DNA of 64,000 nt from positions 1,240,001 to 1,304,000 of the forward strand of contig NZ_CP098252.1 in the NCBI RefSeq assembly GCF_027116575.1, given 5' to 3'. Below are positions 26,313-35,074 of the stretch, in pieces. How positions within the stretch are numbered: position 1 is the stretch's first letter; each line of letters opens with the position of its first letter. The notes beneath the pieces were generated by a model. That model was not told the origin of the DNA, ran no database searches, and saw only the letters and a program-made list of their open reading frames with translations. This stretch comes from Oxalobacter aliiformigenes (GTDB lineage: Bacteria > Pseudomonadota > Gammaproteobacteria > Burkholderiales > Burkholderiaceae_D). The translations under genes were made by a program, and so were the position numbers.

Positions 26313-27546
26313 TTATATGTCTACTTCATCCCTTTGCGAAATCACAGCATAGCCTTCATCTGCCAATAATTTTGTTGTAATGTCCGTTCTGGCGTCAACT
26401 ACTGTAGGATTGATCAAATAGCCGTCTCGAACGCCGTCTGGCAGTGAATAACGGTATGTTGGATCACCGCTTTCACAGCCAAAGGTTTTATAGCTGTCCA
26501 GCAATTGCCGTTTTTCCCATGCCCGTGGATCAGTTGCTTTCAGCTTCTCCACGTCAATATTTTTGATATAGTTTTTAGGGGTAGCAGTCAAGCCCAACTT
26601 ATAACCGAGAAAATATTCGAATACAGCACGGCCGTTTCCGTTGATAGAACGATGGCTCTCATCAGCAATAATAAGTGAAAAATCGGTCGGCCTAAAAAAT
26701 CGCTTATACTTATTGTTGAACATGAGCGTCTGTACGGTGGAAACCACAACCTCTGCTTTCCGCCAATCATCTACATTCTCCTTAAGGATAACTGTGTGAT
26801 AATCAGGTACCAGATAGTTCTGGAAGTTTTTCTTAGCCTGATTTTCAAGCTCAATTCTATCCACCAGAAAAAGTACCCGATTAGCATTTCCGCTGCGCAA
26901 GAAAAGACGAATTACGGCAGAAGTAAGTGTTTTGCCTGTGCCGGTTGCCATTTCAAATAGAAACCGTTGATTCCCACATCGCACTGATTCCTGCAAAGCT
27001 TTCAGCGCATTGATTTGATACTGGCGTAAAAATCGTAACCCGTTATCATATAAGAACTGCTGGAGGGTTTCTGGATTTATGTACTCTGGCGCTTCCATAT
27101 ATCGAGGATTCTTGATTACGGCAATATAATCCGCACCGATTTCCTCTGAATATAATTTTGCCGGGTCAGCATTCATGGCTTTGCTTTCTCGAATGCTTTC
27201 ATAGCTAGGGAAAGCCGTAATAAACTGTTCCTTTGTAAATATTCCAGAAGTAATGCTGATTCCCATTGGAGAGAATCACATACTTTAGATAAAATGATAT
27301 GGCATATTCTCTGGCCTGCTCCTTACCAACCAGAGGAGCTTTATTTTCTGATTTTGCTTCCAACACGATAAAAGGCCAGCCTTTATCATCGAGCGGCAGA
27401 AAATCCACATAGCCATTCTTTACCTTATCAAAATTTTCACCTAAGTCAGTCAGATCGGCATTGGACATCTTAACATTTGGTTCCAATTGGGTAGCCAACG
27501 CATGAACAGGTAGGAGTCCCAAAGAGAGCAAAGCCTTCCCTGGCAC
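26313..27546 (-). pseudogene. hsdR: Type I restriction endonuclease HsdR, frameshifted and truncated
   Basis: Two fragments on the minus strand. 27546-27205 holds the nuclease part (VDFLPLDDKGWPFIVLEAKSE, a PD-(D/E)xK motif). 27266-26313 holds the helicase part (FEMATGTGKTLTSAVIRLFL, IIADESHRSI, LGLTATP). The join SNGNQHYFWNI / FTKEQFITAFPSYES is out of frame near 27,250. Both ends are missing (an intact HsdR is usually about 800 residues or more) and no hsdM or hsdS is seen, so this is a relic of a type I restriction system. It is AT-richer than its surroundings. Confidence 0.85.
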
Positions 27547-27599
27547 TCGATTTTACCTTGGAATATCTGGTGTATTAGACTCTTGCTTCGGCCTGACGC

Positions 27600-27740
27600 C
27601 AGAAAATAGCTAGCGGCTCTCATTGAGGTGAAGGTACAGTACCATCACGCTCAAGTGGTAGGCAATCTCGTCTGCAAACCCAAACAGGTACATGAGATAG
27701 ATCTGTTTTCTCGCTGACAGCTTCAGTAGGATTTTCTCAA
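27600..27740 (-). pseudogene. Short coding-like remnant, unidentified
   Basis: The minus strand reads LSARKQIYLMYLFGFADEIAYHLSVMV and LYLHLNESR before stops. It looks like a fragment of a protein gene, but I do not recognise it. It lies between hsdR and hipB debris. Confidence 0.3.
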
Positions 27741-27750
27741 ACTAAAGACT

Positions 27751-27800
27751 TATACAATTTATTAGTTGTATAATAGTGTGAATACAATCAATAAGTTGTA
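27751..27800. promoter_or_regulatory. HipB operator pair, TACAA-N8-TTGTA twice
   Basis: Two inverted repeats, 27751-27772 (TATACAA, 8 nt, TTGTATA) and 27783-27800 (TACAA, 8 nt, TTGTA), centred 30 bp apart. The first overlaps a TATAAT -10 box (27769-27774). E. coli HipB operators have the same half-site/N8/half-site geometry. They lie directly upstream of hipB, fitting autoregulation. Confidence 0.7.
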
Positions 27801-27809
27801 AACCTAGGA

Positions 27810-28103
27810 ATGAAACAAGATTCTGTACTTCTCGGGCAACAATTACGCAAAATTCGTCTTGCGCGGAATTTGCGCCAAAAGGACATGCTTTTTCGGATAG
27901 GCATGTCGCAGCAACAATATCAGAGCATTGAGTCCGGTAAAGACATGCGTCTCTCAACGCTATTTCGTATTCTGGAAGGTTTGGATGCTTCCATGGTACT
28001 GGTTCCCAATGAAAAAATGGATGAGATCGATCAGATACTCCATCCCGGGGAAACGATGAATGCATCTACCCTGCTCGATACCATGAAAGATCTGGAGGAT
28101 TGA
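27810..28103 (+). CDS. hipB: HipB-type antitoxin, XRE family
   Basis: 97 residues with a clear helix-turn-helix (LGQQLRKIRLARNLRQKDMLFRIGMSQQQYQSIESGKDMRLSTLFRILEGL). The C-terminal tail after residue 65 is short. HipB binds and inhibits the kinase HipA and represses the operon. The gene looks intact while hipA downstream is broken, so the antitoxin is an orphan. Operators are upstream. Confidence 0.82.
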   Translation: MKQDSVLLGQQLRKIRLARNLRQKDMLFRIGMSQQQYQSIESGKDMRLSTLFRILEGLDASMVLVPNEKMDEIDQILHPGETMNASTLLDTMKDLED

Positions 28104-29354
28104 AATGCCGTAACAGATCATCGAGGCGCTTGATATACGACTATATGACAAGCAAGTCGCTGTACAGACCCATTATGCCGGTAGCCGAAATCATCTGGTT
28201 TTCAGTCCAGACTATATCACCATTCCATCCAATCGCCAGGAAACATTAGCACAGCTGGCAGGTAAAAATTATTTTGAGCAGGTCAGAAGTTATCAACTCA
28301 GGCTTGATCCGGTACTGTCAAACCTGTTACCGGAAGGGAGCTTGCGGGAATGGATGGCGAAACAGCTGAAAATTCATATAGATGATGAATTTGCTCTGTT
28401 GGCCTGCACAGGGGGGACTTGCCTGGTGCGATTTCTGCCCTTCCTCTGGCTGCACAAAATATTCCAGATTGGGCTTTGCCAGAAAACAGCCGTACGGAAC
28501 CAGTCACTCTCGAGACTAGCAGGTACAAGCTACATTTCTCACTAGCTGGCGTTCAGATGAAATTTTCCGGAATCCATCAGGATGGTCGTTACCGGATTGG
28601 CTCTTCTGACGGCAATGATTACTGGATTATCAAAACGCCATCGACAGTACATTCTCATGTCCCGAAAAATGAATACACATCCATGCGGCTGGCTGAGGCA
28701 GCAGGGGTAGATATACCGGAAATCCGATTGGTTCCGCTAAGTTCGATCGACAATCTGCAAGATATTCGTCTGCCAGATGAGAAATATGCCTCCGCTATCC
28801 GGCGCTTCGACCGTCAGCAAAATAAAAGGCTGCATAGCGAGGACTTTGCTCAAATATTTGCGCTGTACCCACACAACAAATACGGTTCTGCCAACTACGA
28901 ACAGATCGGCCGGATGATATACCAATTCTGCCAGAACAGACTTGCTGACTTGCAACAGATGGCACGGTGACTTCTTGTGAATATCCTGCTGGCCAATGGT
29001 GATGCCCACATTAAAAACTGGAGTGTCGTCTATCCAGACCGGATCTATCCGGAACTGGCGCCTGCATACGATATTGTGTCAACGCATCCGTATATCCCGG
29101 ATGAGACTGAAATTGCCCTGAATCTGGCACGTCAGAAAAACTGGTATACATTCTCTATGGAGCACTTTGAAAAATGGGCCCAACGTATTGGTGCTCCCTG
29201 GCCTGCCATATGGGTACATCTGCTTGATGTCATGGCAAAAGCGCGTGATATCTGGCCGAATTTGCTTGATAAGCTGCCTATGGAAGCGAAGCATAAGATC
29301 ATTTTGCAGTCACACTGGAAAAAATTGCACCCGGATTTTAGGTTAAATTTTTGA
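28104..29354 (+). pseudogene. hipA: HipA toxin kinase, degraded
   Basis: The reading begins ATG CCG TAA, a nonsense at codon 3. It continues with HipA-like QIIEALDIRLYDKQVAVQ and LDPVLSNLLPEGSLREWMAKQL, then shifts frame near 28,420 and again near 28,972. Later parts retain recognisable HipA segments: FSLAGVQMKFSG, YWIIKTPSTVHSHVPKNEYTSMRLAE, then NILLANGDAHIKNWSVVY (the catalytic-loop region) and LAPAYDIVST. At least three lesions make it non-functional as read. Homology over its whole length shows it was once a full hipBA operon. Confidence 0.85.
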
Positions 29355-29392
29355 CATCCACTCCCATCTTCAGGCGGGAGATTCCTACTAAG
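29353..29392 (-). ncRNA. Right end of a TnpB-type element / omega RNA scaffold remnant
   Basis: On the minus strand the sequence after tnpB contains the CTCCCGCC...GGGAGTGGATGTCAA type end that is common at the right ends of IS200/IS605 elements and forms the 3' part of omega (re)RNAs. Called from resemblance only. Confidence 0.4.
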
Positions 29393-29399
29393 TCAGAGC

Positions 29400-30582
29400 T
29401 CAAGTACTCAGACCTCTTCTGTAGGTTCCTGCTGCTGGCGACCTGACTGCATCACTCACTTCACAGGCTAGCCGGGCGTGTCCTGCCCTTAGTATGTTTA
29501 TCGTTCCGACTATATCAGCGTCTTCCTCGAAACCATATTCCACACACTCGAATCTCGCCTGCGTCTTCCGATTGTCCGCTGAAACATGTCCGCAGCACGG
29601 GCAGGTACGGTTCGTGTTTTTCGGCGGTACTGCAATCAGTATCCCGCCACGCCATGCCAGCTTGTATTCCAGTTGCCATCTGAACTCGTACCATCCCTGA
29701 TCCAGGATGGATTTGTTCAGTCCTGACTTGGCTCTGACGTTTCTTCCCGGTGATTTCCTTGTTCCTGATGCCGACTTCGACATGTTTTTGACCTGCAAGT
29801 CTTCAATACACACCATCGCGTGGTTTTGGCTGATCGTGGTCTTGTACAGAAAATCGCGGCGGGCATTGCCAATACGGGAATGGATACGCTGGACGCGGGC
29901 TTTTGCTTTCTTCCAGTTGCTGCTGAATTTTGTTTTCCGGTTAATGCCCGCTGTGTCTTATGTAGAGCATCTTCATGTCGTTTGAAACTGTTTAACGGTT
30001 CGTAGTATGTCCCGTCACTCAGCGTGGCAAAGCGGATGATGCCCATGTTGATACCGACTGCTCCCTGCACTGTCGGCAGTGGTTCAGCTATTTCCTGTTC
30101 TGTCTGAATAGAAACATACCATTTACCTACTCGCTGGCTGACAGTGACATTCTTGATCTTGCCGTTAATGTCCCGGCTTTTCCGGTAGTGTATCCAGCCC
30201 AGTTTCGGCAGGTATATCCGACTGCTGTTCTCTTCCAGCCTGATTCCGTGCGGGTAGCGGAATGCATCATGTTGCCCCTGCTTTTTTCAATCGGGGAAAG
30301 TCTGCTCTTTTTTCCTGTACGCCGATTCCAGGTCTTTCAGGTTCTGCTGAATTATGTGGCTATGGCAGTCTTCAATCACTCAAATTCATGTTTCCATTCC
30401 GGTAACAGATTGGCCAAACGGGTGTAACTGAATTTGACGGTGTTGTCCGATTCATATTGCGCCTTCTGATAGGCCAATGCACGATTGAATATGAAACGGG
30501 CATAACCGCAAAACTGTTTCATTTTGCGGATATGTTCGCCTTTTGGCATCAGCTTGTATCGGAAGGCTTTTCTGATTTGCAT
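29400..30582 (-). pseudogene. tnpB: TnpB-like RNA-guided nuclease gene, degraded
   Basis: The minus strand encodes, in pieces, an entire TnpB: N-terminal MQIRKAFRYKLMPKGEHIRKM (30582), a TGA where a Trp codon is expected (just past HEFE), a frame change, a further TGA after TFPD, the RuvC-I region VGINMGIIRFATLSDG, VCIEDLQVKNM, zinc ribbon TCPCCGHVSADNRKTQARFEC, and DADIVGTINILRAGHARLAC. The RuvC-I catalytic Asp (usually GID) is Asn here (AAC codon). No TnpA transposase is present. Nuclease-dead and interrupted: a relic. Confidence 0.85.
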
Positions 30583-30935
30583 GGCATCCCTGATATCGTT
30601 CTCCTTCTGATTCTATGAACCTGAAACCATGCAAGTCTTTTCTCTTCTGGACAGCTTTGCAATCCAATCTTCCAAAAACATTCTCATTACTGTTGAAGCT
30701 TGTGTTAAACGTCTCTCAGGCGGCAGAGCATGCCGTGTCAGCCTGTGGAGAGATCGTGAGACCTGGGAGAATATGAGGTTGGTTCGATACCGTAAAATTC
30801 TCCACTGTGGATATTTGCGGCGAAAACCAAGTCTTTTCCTCTGGGCAGTCTCGTTGAAGCAGGTTCCACCGAGGAGACCGAAACGCTTGCGTTCCGGCTC
30901 GGCAGGAATCTTCCACCTGCTGGCGGATAAGGATA

Positions 30936-31751
30936 TCAATGCCTGATCTGCTCCAGATATTCAGCATGGCTGGCGAGTATCGGATCGTCCGGGAGCGGGA
31001 AGGGCAATTTGTCGATGACGATCTGGGTACAGTAATGACCCGGCAAGTCGATTCCTTCGGACAGACTGTTCAACCCAAACAGGACGCTGCGTTTTCCGGC
31101 ATCGATCCGCTGCTTGTGCTGCACAATCATGGCAGCTGGCGACTGTCCCGTTCTCTGTATGGTGACGACTTCCTGTTCAGCCTCCGTAAGCATTCCGTAC
31201 ACATCTTCCATTTTCTGCCGATTCGTTAAATAGACCAGCGTTGCCCGCAGATCGCTCTCGAATACAAACGATCTCAGGTAATAGACCACCATGATGGCGT
31301 GCTGTTCACTGTTAGGATCAAGGTTGTGTTTCGGGATACACATGGATAAGCGCGAGAAGTCCAACGGTGACGTCAGTTTCTTCGTGATGGTTTCGTCCGG
31401 CAGGCCAAGCCGCTATGCTGTTGAAATCGTCGATCGATGCCAGTGTGGCGGATGTCAGGACATACCCCTTGAAATTGTTCCAAAGCATCCGTCTGGCGAT
31501 TTCAGCCGGATCGAATGGCGCAACATGAATGACATAAAAGCCGTCTTTCCGGTCAACCCACTTCGCGTCAGTCTGGTTGTCCTGCGCAAAGCGGGCCAAT
31601 ACATCAGCCTTCTCCCGCAAGCTGGAGGAAAGCATTCGTGCGGTACCAAAAAGTGCGATGGTCGAAGCTCACTGTGTGGATAGATCGCGTGCCATTCAGT
31701 CGTCAATGATTTTCTGGACCCGTTCAGACAGCCATGTATATTCTTTGGCAC
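30936..31751 (-). pseudogene. dinG: DinG-family helicase fragment
   Basis: Minus-strand fragments match the C-terminal half of the ATP-dependent helicase DinG: SSSLREKADVLARFAQDN, YVLTSATLASIDDFN, a frame change near 31,330-31,360, then RSVLFGLNSLSEGIDLPGHYCTQIVIDKLPFPLP and DPILASHAEYLEQIRH. The N-terminal half, including the Walker A and Fe-S region, and the last ~60 residues are missing. It stops abruptly next to DNA flanking the TnpB remnant, consistent with disruption by insertion or deletion. Confidence 0.82.
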
Positions 31752-31801
31752 AATCCTCGGTTATACCCAACGTGATATTTCCAGCCTGTATTTGTATTGA
31801 G

Positions 31802-31990
31802 TTATTTCCTGCTTTTTGGATTTCCATGATGATTGATATTTCCTATCTGGATCTGGCTGGCATGATCGCCTGATTTCTGGATCTGAAAAACATTCTTTTT
31901 AACACTAATTTTATATCCTATGGCACCACCGCCTAGAAGACCAACAATGAGAGAAACAATCTCTCCAATATGATTGGTGATCAAGTTCAT
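31802..31990 (-). CDS. Small single-span membrane protein
   Basis: 62 residues: one hydrophobic segment (HIGEIVSLIVGLLGGGAIGYKISV) followed by a polar, Gln/Asn/His-rich tail (QIQIGNINHHGN). Short proteins with this GEIVSL...GYKI pattern and a polar repeat-like tail occur near mobile DNA; function unknown. ATG 31990 preferred over an upstream TTG. No strong ribosome site seen. Confidence 0.5.
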   Translation of the reverse strand: MNLITNHIGEIVSLIVGLLGGGAIGYKISVKKNVFQIQKSGDHASQIQIGNINHHGNPKSRK

Positions 31991-31998
31991 GGTAAAAA

Positions 31999-32410
31999 TC
32001 AATTATTTGATTGCAGTCGCGCTTTCAAGGCTTCCTGTAAAACCTGAGAAAAGTTAATATTGTGTTCCACTGCAACTGCATTCAGCCATGCCGGAAGCAT
32101 GACGGTACGGCTTACCGATCGGTTCATTTGTGCCTGATGGATAGACGGCATATAGACGTTGATGAGCACCGCTCTTTGATTACCAGCAACTTGCACCGCA
32201 TTTACGGCTGACGGTTCCGGAATCGGTTCCTTATCTTCTTCCAGTCCATATAAGGCACGACCGAGTAGTTCTTTGACCGACAGGAGCGCATCCGTTTCAT
32301 CTTCCCCACTTGTCGCAACATCCAGATCAGGGAAGAGAACGGAAATTTCCTTGTCATCCTCATACGTGAAGATAGCCGGATAAAAATAACGTTCGGTTTT
32401 TTTCTTAAAA
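31999..32410 (-). pseudogene. hicB: HicB-type antitoxin, start codon missing
   Basis: The minus strand reads TERYFYPAIFTYEDDKEISV, LFPDLDVATSGEDETDALLS, VKELLGRALYGLEEDKEPIP, and a C-terminal ribbon-helix-helix (NRSVSRTVMLPAWLNAVAVE), a complete HicB architecture of about 135 residues. A GAGGAGG ribosome site is present, but the expected ATG position reads AAA and no other usual start precedes the domain; a GTG at 32196 would give only the DNA-binding half. Its toxin partner is also damaged. Confidence 0.72.
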
Positions 32411-32415
32411 CCTCC

Positions 32416-32533
32416 TCAAGGTTATCGGAATTTCAACCCGGTTTGAATTGGCAATGACTACCTATTGTATTGACCTTGTACCAACCGTCAGCGATCAGCA
32501 TCCTGATAACTTTTTGGGCGAATAACTTTTCAT
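32416..32533 (-). pseudogene. hicA: HicA toxin remnant
   Basis: The minus strand from ATG 32533: MKSYSPKK, then after a frame change VIRMLIADGWYKVNTIGSH, CQFKPG. This is the HicA N-terminal half with its catalytic GSH-type His motif region; the following beta-strand segment (normally KPG-x-VTVPHPxKD) is deleted and the frame ends in VEIPITLRRF. A broken hicA before hicB, the usual order. Confidence 0.65.
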
Positions 32534-32681
32534 GACATCCTTACACATATAAAAATATGTGACGCTTCCATGGATTGAAACATACAACCCTAATAATAAG
32601 GGTTTACCTTAGCATACTGAATAAAATGCTCAAAGAACGGGCAATCTGTTGAATCGCGCATATATAAAAGGCCGGAAGACA

Positions 32682-33033
32682 TTTTCCACAAAGTTATTCA
32701 CAGTCTGTTGTGGACAATGAAAAAGTCAATAGAAGGACGGAAAAAATATTGAAAAATCCCGACAGGGAGCGGCTTGACAGAAAAAACACGATAAGCTAAA
32801 TGTGGGCGAGAGTGTTCAAAAAATAATCAGCGCACATAATGTACTGAATTTAAAAGATAAAATTATGTTGTGCTATGACTTGTCCACAGAAAATGTGAAG
32901 AAGATCGGTATAGTGAGCCAGTGAAAAAGAATATATCACCCTGTCGTGACACTGTCATAAATCCATGAAATATCATGTGATTACAAGATGACAGGTGGAA
33001 GTTTTCCACTGATCGCAGAAGATTTGTGAATAA
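32682..33033. promoter_or_regulatory. Cluster of DnaA-box-like 9-mers
   Basis: TTTTCCACA (32682-32690, +), TTATTCACA (32694-32702, +, perfect TTATNCACA), TTGTCCACA (32709-32717, -), TTGTCCACA (32880-32888, +), TTATTCACA (33025-33033, -, perfect). Two perfect and three one-mismatch boxes in 350 AT-rich bases, with no gene. Could be a replication origin relic of a plasmid, phage or island, or a DnaA-responsive site. Confidence 0.5.
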
Positions 33034-33196
33034 GCTGGAAGGATGGAGCTGGGCAGCTGATGGGGAAAGGAAGAAGGTGTTTGTTGGATTGGGACAGCAG
33101 GAAAAGTGATCTCGGCATAAGCTGACCGAAGTTTCCTTGTGATGTATGATCTCTTCGTGGTGCCAAGTTGCGCCCAAAAAACAGATACTTGGATCA

Positions 33197-33230
33197 AGAC
33201 CTCTTTCATATGAAGCGAGGTCTTTTTTTA
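33197..33230 (+). terminator. Intrinsic terminator directly before tail fibre 2
   Basis: AGACCTC, 13-nt loop, GAGGTCT and seven T; then TATGGAGAAACGAT and the ATG. Same stem and same position as before tail fibre 1. Confidence 0.8.
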
Positions 33231-33242
33231 TGGAGAAACGAT

Positions 33243-34142
33243 ATGACAAAACTGCCTGACAAGAATTTACTGGATGGAACCAAAAAACCGGAAACGACCA
33301 CCGGAGAATTCCGGCTTGCCATGGGTAATATCCGGCAATTTCTCTTTGAACTTTTCGGTGACGAGAGTTCGGACAAGGAAACGGCCAGACAAACGCTGGG
33401 GATCGATATCGGTCAGCTGAAAGAGGGAATTGCATCCAAGGCAGACAGACAGACTGTCGAAATGGCGCTGGAAGAAAAAGCAGACAAAAAGGATCTTTCA
33501 CTGGTAGCGACCACCGGAGACTATAACCATCTGGTGAACAAACCGGAAAAATCGGATACGTTGGAAGGATACGGCATCATTGCCGATACGACTCCGACAG
33601 TCGGAAGTACACGTCCGGTAACCAGTGAAGGGATCAAAGATTTTGTTGAAAACAGAATAAGCGGAATACAACACGGGATGCGTAGTTTTTACCAATCCGG
33701 AACTTTTGTGGTGCCGGAAGGCGTGACAAGCCTGAAAGTGTGGTGTATCGGTGGCGGAGGTGGGGGCAACTTCAACAACGGAGATCCGGGTAATGGAGGG
33801 AACACGACATTCGGTGATTATATAACCGCCTATGGGGGACAAGGCGGGCACTGGGGAGCGAATGGTACTGGGGGGACCGCAGGGATTTGTTCGCAAAACA
33901 GCTATGTCACCCGGGCAGGTTCGGGCGGAAATGTCCGGACGTCCTATATATGGGGACCGTCCTGGATTGCAACAACTGATGGACAGGGACAGGAAGGAAG
34001 CCATTATTCAGGAGGGAGCGGCAGCTCTGTTTTCGCCATTTTGAAGGTGACTCCGGGCGAGGGGATTCAGGTTAACGTAGGGGCTGGCGGTTGGAGCAGC
34101 AGTGGCGGCGGCAGTGCCGGCCTCTGTTACGTCGAGTGGTGA
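33243..34142 (+). CDS. Tail fibre protein 2 (glycine-rich tip)
   Basis: 299 residues. The N-terminal ~90 residues are homologous to tail fibre 1 (KLPDKNLLDGTKKPETTTGEFRLAMGNIRQFL, ETARQTLGIDIGQL). A short coil follows, then YGIIADTTPTVGSTRPVTSEG, a linker common in fibres. The C-terminal ~130 residues start YQSGTFVVPEGVTSLKVWCIGGGGGG and stay glycine-rich (GGNTTFGDYITAYGGQGGHWG) up to GSAGLCYVEW. Glycine-rich tips of this kind occur in receptor-binding adhesins of phage fibres. No collar domain and no assembly gene follows. GGAG precedes the ATG. It is isolated among pseudogenes yet intact. Confidence 0.82.
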   Translation: MTKLPDKNLLDGTKKPETTTGEFRLAMGNIRQFLFELFGDESSDKETARQTLGIDIGQLKEGIASKADRQTVEMALEEKADKKDLSLVATTGDYNHLVNKPEKSDTLEGYGIIADTTPTVGSTRPVTSEGIKDFVENRISGIQHGMRSFYQSGTFVVPEGVTSLKVWCIGGGGGGNFNNGDPGNGGNTTFGDYITAYGGQGGHWGANGTGGTAGICSQNSYVTRAGSGGNVRTSYIWGPSWIATTDGQGQEGSHYSGGSGSSVFAILKVTPGEGIQVNVGAGGWSSSGGGSAGLCYVEW

Positions 34143-34524
34143 ACCGGAAGACGCAGACGGTGTGTTTTCCGGTTTTCGGGAGTGTCTTCTACCCGGAGAT
34201 GACGGCCAGTCGTGAAATACTGGATATACCCCGAATGGAGCCAGCTTGTGGTATGCCGATCGATAACGAATGACGGGGACGATTGTTTTTAAAGATAACG
34301 GCAGAGCCTTTTTCATCGACCGGTTTGGCGATGCGCGAAAAGTTCTGATCATTAAATCAAAATGTAGGACGAATTAAACCTATTTTGGCTTTATATACGA
34401 AAATCGGTATTAAATTCTTAGCCGGCCTGTATGACAAGTCGTAAAATAATGCCCTCAAAATCACTGCGCACATATCAGGAAAGCGCATCAGGAAAAACCG
34501 CACCTGCTACTGTCAGGACTATAT
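34143..34524. other. Intergenic stretch
   Basis: 380 bases, AT-rich in its second half; no gene or clear signal seen. Confidence 0.4.
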
Positions 34525-35022
34525 TTGATACTGATGAATTGTATGAAAACAATCGTAGATATACGAGAAAACGTCATTTATATCGGTGACGAAAACGGAG
34601 GACTTCAGGAAGTCAGACGGGAAGACTGTCTGTTTGAGCCTGCAATCGGTGATGTCGTCAACATTTTTTCAAATGATACGAAAACCATTGTGCAAAAAAT
34701 TGAGGCGTCAAAAGTACAAACCGATACGACCAGCGATAAAGTTCATATTCATATTGTGAATAAAAATGAAAGTCCGTCTTATCAGGATTTGGCATCGCGA
34801 CAGGGTGGACGGGTTGTCAATAAGGTGATTTATTGTGTGCTTGCCTTTTTGTTGGGAGGATTGGGTATACACAAGTTCTATGCCGGAAAAATAGGTTCGG
34901 GTATTCTTTACTTGATATTTTGCTGGACATTTATTCCCGGATTCATCGCACTGATTGAGTTCGTTATCGCTTTGTGCAAACCGAGTGATTCACAAGGCAA
35001 CATTGTTGTGTATTATGGATGA
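34525..35022 (+). CDS. TM2 domain membrane protein
   Basis: 165 residues. The N-terminal half is a soluble, beta-rich part (TIVDIRENVIYIGDENGGLQEV). Residues about 105-155 form a TM2 domain: VIYCVLAFLLGGLGIHKFYAGKIGSGILYLIFCWTFIPG then IALIEFVIAL, two membrane helices with the conserved GxHKFYxGK turn. Function of the family is unclear. TTG 34525 has AGGA at good spacing; ATG at 34534 or 34543 is possible. Low GC suggests recent acquisition. Confidence 0.78.
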   Translation: MILMNCMKTIVDIRENVIYIGDENGGLQEVRREDCLFEPAIGDVVNIFSNDTKTIVQKIEASKVQTDTTSDKVHIHIVNKNESPSYQDLASRQGGRVVNKVIYCVLAFLLGGLGIHKFYAGKIGSGILYLIFCWTFIPGFIALIEFVIALCKPSDSQGNIVVYYG

Positions 35023-35074
35023 GCGGTTTTCCCGGATTTCACCAGGAAAATCACCCGTTATCAGAAAACGCGGA

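Larger units (their letters stand above)
32534..33242. other. Low-GC intergenic region with DnaA-box-like cluster and fibre header
   Basis: About 700 bases without a gene. It contains five 9-mers close to the DnaA box (see separate entry), a hairpin AACCCT/AGGGTT near 32,587, a TGGATTGAAAC stretch near 32,571 resembling a CRISPR repeat end, and, from 33121, the header shared with tail fibre 1. Confidence 0.5.

Noticed and set aside
30613..30939. 108-residue minus-strand frame between tnpB and dinG relics
   Set aside because: No family recognised; likely element-flanking or decayed DNA rather than a gene.
20286..34142. Diversity-generating retroelement acting on the tail fibres
   Set aside because: No reverse transcriptase gene and no template/variable repeat pair seen near either fibre gene.
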